In this document: positions 62,741 through 64,000 of the stretch, in pieces
How positions within the stretch are numbered: position 1 is the stretch's first letter
How the letters are laid out: every line of letters begins with the position of its first letter
DNA from: an uncultured Phycisphaerales bacterium
GTDB lineage: Bacteria > Planctomycetota > Phycisphaerae > Sedimentisphaerales > Anaerohalosphaeraceae
Reading direction: 5' to 3'
Length of the DNA: 64,000 bases
NCBI GenBank assembly: GCA_937868095.1
Contig: CALMLO010000036.1
Span: 62,001 to 126,000 of the forward strand
Translations under genes and position numbers: made by a program
Notes under the pieces: model-generated
Told to the model about the DNA's origin: nothing
What the model saw: only the letters and a program-made list of their open reading frames with translations
The model's database searches: none

Positions 62741-63136
62741 CTATTCGAGCACACAGGAAAGTTTGGCCTTGTCATAGATGGCCCGGACTTCTTCGGTTGC
62801 TTTGCGGCAAAGTTCTTCCATTTTTACGCTGAATGGAGCATTGTTTGTCTGTTCGGCCAGATGGAGATGGGTGAGCATAGGCCCATCGACCGCCTCGATG
62901 ATTTCGAGCAACGAGATATTCTCAGCCGGTCGAGCCAGGAAGAAACCGCCGCGAGGGCCGCGTTTGCTTCGGAGGACATTGGCTCGAACGAGCTGCTGAA
63001 GAATTTTCAGCAGGTATTCCAGAGGGATATTGTATTCTTTTGAAATTCGGGCTGCCAGTACGGCGCCGTCTTTACAATTCTGGGCAATGTAGCCGACCGC
63101 AATAAGAGCGTACCCTGTTGATCTGCTGATTTTCAT
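62741..63136 (-). CDS. Rrf2 family transcriptional regulator
   Basis: A 131-residue regulator with the winged helix of the Rrf2 family: MKISRSTGYALIAVGYIAQ, IPLEYLLKILQQLVRANVLRS and KRGPRGGFFLAR. The three clustered cysteines that hold the Fe-S cluster in IscR are absent; only scattered ones remain (for example near 22 and 128). It has AGGAGG before its ATG. It precedes the MazG-like gene and is divergent from the STAS gene. The signal it senses is unknown. Confidence 0.9.
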   Translation of the reverse strand: MKISRSTGYALIAVGYIAQNCKDGAVLAARISKEYNIPLEYLLKILQQLVRANVLRSKRGPRGGFFLARPAENISLLEIIEAVDGPMLTHLHLAEQTNNAPFSVKMEELCRKATEEVRAIYDKAKLSCVLE

Positions 63137-63240
63137 AACGAAACCTCCTGTTAAAAATGGTTCATAATTGCTTTTTTTTTTACACACTCGAGCTGTTTTC
63201 TATTTTTACCTGAAACTGTATAATCTCACAAAACTATAGG

Positions 63241-63255
63241 TTTATTATCAATAAA
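63241..63255. promoter_or_regulatory. Palindrome upstream of the Rrf2 gene
   Basis: TTTATT-ATC-AATAAA is a perfect inverted repeat of 6 bp arms. It overlaps a TTGATA (minus strand) that could be a -35 box. It may be an operator for Rrf2 itself. Confidence 0.35.
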
Positions 63256-63420
63256 TGTTCAGGACTTGCAAGAGTAAAATTGTCGGTAAACAAAAAAGAA
63301 GTTTTTTAGGGGCGAGAAATGGGGTTTTTGAGATTGAGAACAAAAAGATATGGGTCTTGAATGTCCTGTTTAGTTCGCTGCCTTTTTAGACAGGTTTAGG
63401 CTTCTTTTTTGGGTCCGGTC

Positions 63421-63449
63421 TTGACAGAGGTGGGGGGATGGCATAGGAT
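63421..63449 (+). promoter_or_regulatory. Promoter of the STAS gene
   Basis: TTGACA (63421-63426), 17 bp, TAGGAT (63444-63449), with the ATG of the STAS gene about 33 bp further on. Confidence 0.6.
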
Positions 63450-63482
63450 TCCGACAAAACAAAACTGGATATGGGAGGTTTT

Positions 63483-63845
63483 ATGGACCAAAAAAGTCCT
63501 AATATGACGGTAGAATATGTGGGCGAAGATGTTATTGTGGCTACTCTTGTAGATGAAAAGATTCTGGAGGAGTCTCAAATCCAAGCCCTGGAAAGTTCGT
63601 TTCTGCCGCTGATTGAAGAAAATAATCCTGCAAAACTTGTGGTGGATTTTTCGAATGTTCGTTTTTTGACCAGTTCCGTGCTGGGGCTTCTGATACGGCT
63701 TAGCAAGAAGATTTATGAAGCGGGGGGTATATTGCGTCTTTGCGGGATACAGCCGAAGATTTATGAAATCTTCAAGATTACCCGGCTGGACAAGGTATTT
63801 GACATTTATCCTACCCGTGAAGAAGCCCTCGAAGGATTGGTTTGA
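63483..63845 (+). CDS. STAS-domain anti-sigma factor antagonist
   Basis: A 120-residue single STAS domain of the SpoIIAA/RsbV type. The strand-helix motif KLVVDFSNVRFLTSS carries the likely phosphorylated Ser at 64 or 65 in FLTSSVLGLL; RLCGIQPKIYEIFKITRLD follows. The ATG at 63483 has GGGAGG upstream. The next gene looks like an RsbW-type kinase, so the two form a partner-switching module: the kinase phosphorylates the antagonist and binds a sigma factor. No sigma factor gene is seen in the window. Confidence 0.88.
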   Translation: MDQKSPNMTVEYVGEDVIVATLVDEKILEESQIQALESSFLPLIEENNPAKLVVDFSNVRFLTSSVLGLLIRLSKKIYEAGGILRLCGIQPKIYEIFKITRLDKVFDIYPTREEALEGLV

Positions 63846-63908
63846 AAGGTCCTTCGGGAGTTTCCCTGCCGACGTCAGGGAGGGGTGGTTCTTAATTAAG
63901 GAAAGGGT

Positions 63909-64000
63909 ATGGCGAAAAATCTGAGAAGTTCGCGCAGGAAGCTGGAGTTGACCAGTACGATGGAAGCGGCTGAGCGACTGTGCAGCGAACTTCTCGAGGA
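63909..64000 (+). CDS. Probable RsbW-type anti-sigma kinase (3' partial)
   Basis: A frame opening at ATG 63909 after AAGGAAAGGG and running to the window edge: MAKNLRSSRRKLELTSTMEA, then ERLCSELLE. The part LTSTMEAAERLCSELLEE resembles the start of RsbW/SpoIIAB-type serine kinases. The catalytic N and G boxes lie beyond the edge. The assignment rests mostly on the STAS neighbour. Confidence 0.55.
   Translation, partial: MAKNLRSSRRKLELTSTMEAAERLCSELLE

Larger units (their letters stand above)
63137..63482. other. Divergent intergenic region, Rrf2 / STAS
   Basis: About 346 bp of AT-rich DNA between two divergent genes. It holds the palindrome at 63241 and the promoter at 63421. I see no gene in it. 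Confidence 0.5.

Noticed and set aside
1-64000. tRNA, rRNA, tmRNA, SRP RNA, insertion sequences, integrase or prophage genes
   Set aside because: I looked for T-loop-like GGTTCGA motifs, the tmRNA start, long inverted repeats and transposase motifs and saw no convincing candidate; a covariance-model search would settle small RNAs.

Overview
The window looks like a chromosome segment of a Gram-negative, polysaccharide-degrading bacterium of the PVC group, most likely a planctomycete of the class Phycisphaerae (Sedimentisphaerales-like). The evidence is a protein of the Verrucomicrobia/Planctomycetes-restricted Minf_1886 family, a bacterial topoisomerase VI B subunit, a PagL-like outer-membrane protein implying LPS, a RicT/PSP1 protein in the tmk-holB-metG neighbourhood, and several large secreted proteins. 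The assignment to order is inference. I saw no rRNA, tRNA, transposase, integrase, CRISPR array or cas gene.

Layout, left half (1-34 kb). The window opens inside a GH127 beta-L-arabinofuranosidase with a C-terminal LamG domain. A long minus-strand block follows: ispA, dxs, nadK, a secreted TPR protein, dinG and a small membrane protein. miaA stands alone on the plus strand. A replication and translation block comes next on the minus strand: dnaE, a membrane protein, tmk, holB, ricT-like, metG and the Minf_1886 protein. A plus-strand sugar cluster (21.9-26.9 kb) carries a GPH/MFS transporter, a GH130 and a GH94 phosphorylase, which suggests import and phosphorolysis of beta-linked gluco/manno-disaccharides. 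dapF, the PagL-like protein, a PflX-like radical SAM protein, a DUF456 protein and a two-gene electron-transfer unit (a fused EtfB-EtfA protein plus ETF:quinone oxidoreductase) complete this half.

At 34.02-34.77 kb lies a gene-free, AT-rich gap with one perfect and two near-perfect DnaA boxes, all in one orientation. To its left the plus strand carries more C than G; to its right more G than C, even across minus-strand genes (hand counts on sampled lines). This is the polarity of a replication origin, and I regard it as the most interesting signal in the window.

Right half (34.8-64 kb). Plus-strand genes DUF4870, smpB, DUF1844, trpC and tauE/safE come first, then a minus-strand group of a DUF2752 protein, a lipoprotein, serA and topoisomerase VI B (no A subunit is visible). 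An inositol-monophosphatase-family gene and a large secreted protein with a polyglutamine tail follow, the latter behind a hairpin and overlapping mini-ORFs. Next are a radical SAM protein, a membrane Ser/Thr kinase and a TetR regulator; an unlisted 49-residue protein; and an operon of pilT, a degenerate membrane-anchored PilB/GspE-like protein and a CvpA-like protein. A secreted protein, a methyltransferase and a GT2 glycosyltransferase precede a group of zinc-ribbon protein, LemA, M48 protease and PMT-like glycosyltransferase. The right end holds an amidohydrolase-like protein, an NSS transporter with a MetS-like small subunit, a MazG-like pyrophosphohydrolase with an Rrf2 regulator, and a STAS anti-sigma antagonist followed by the start of a probable RsbW-type kinase cut by the window edge.
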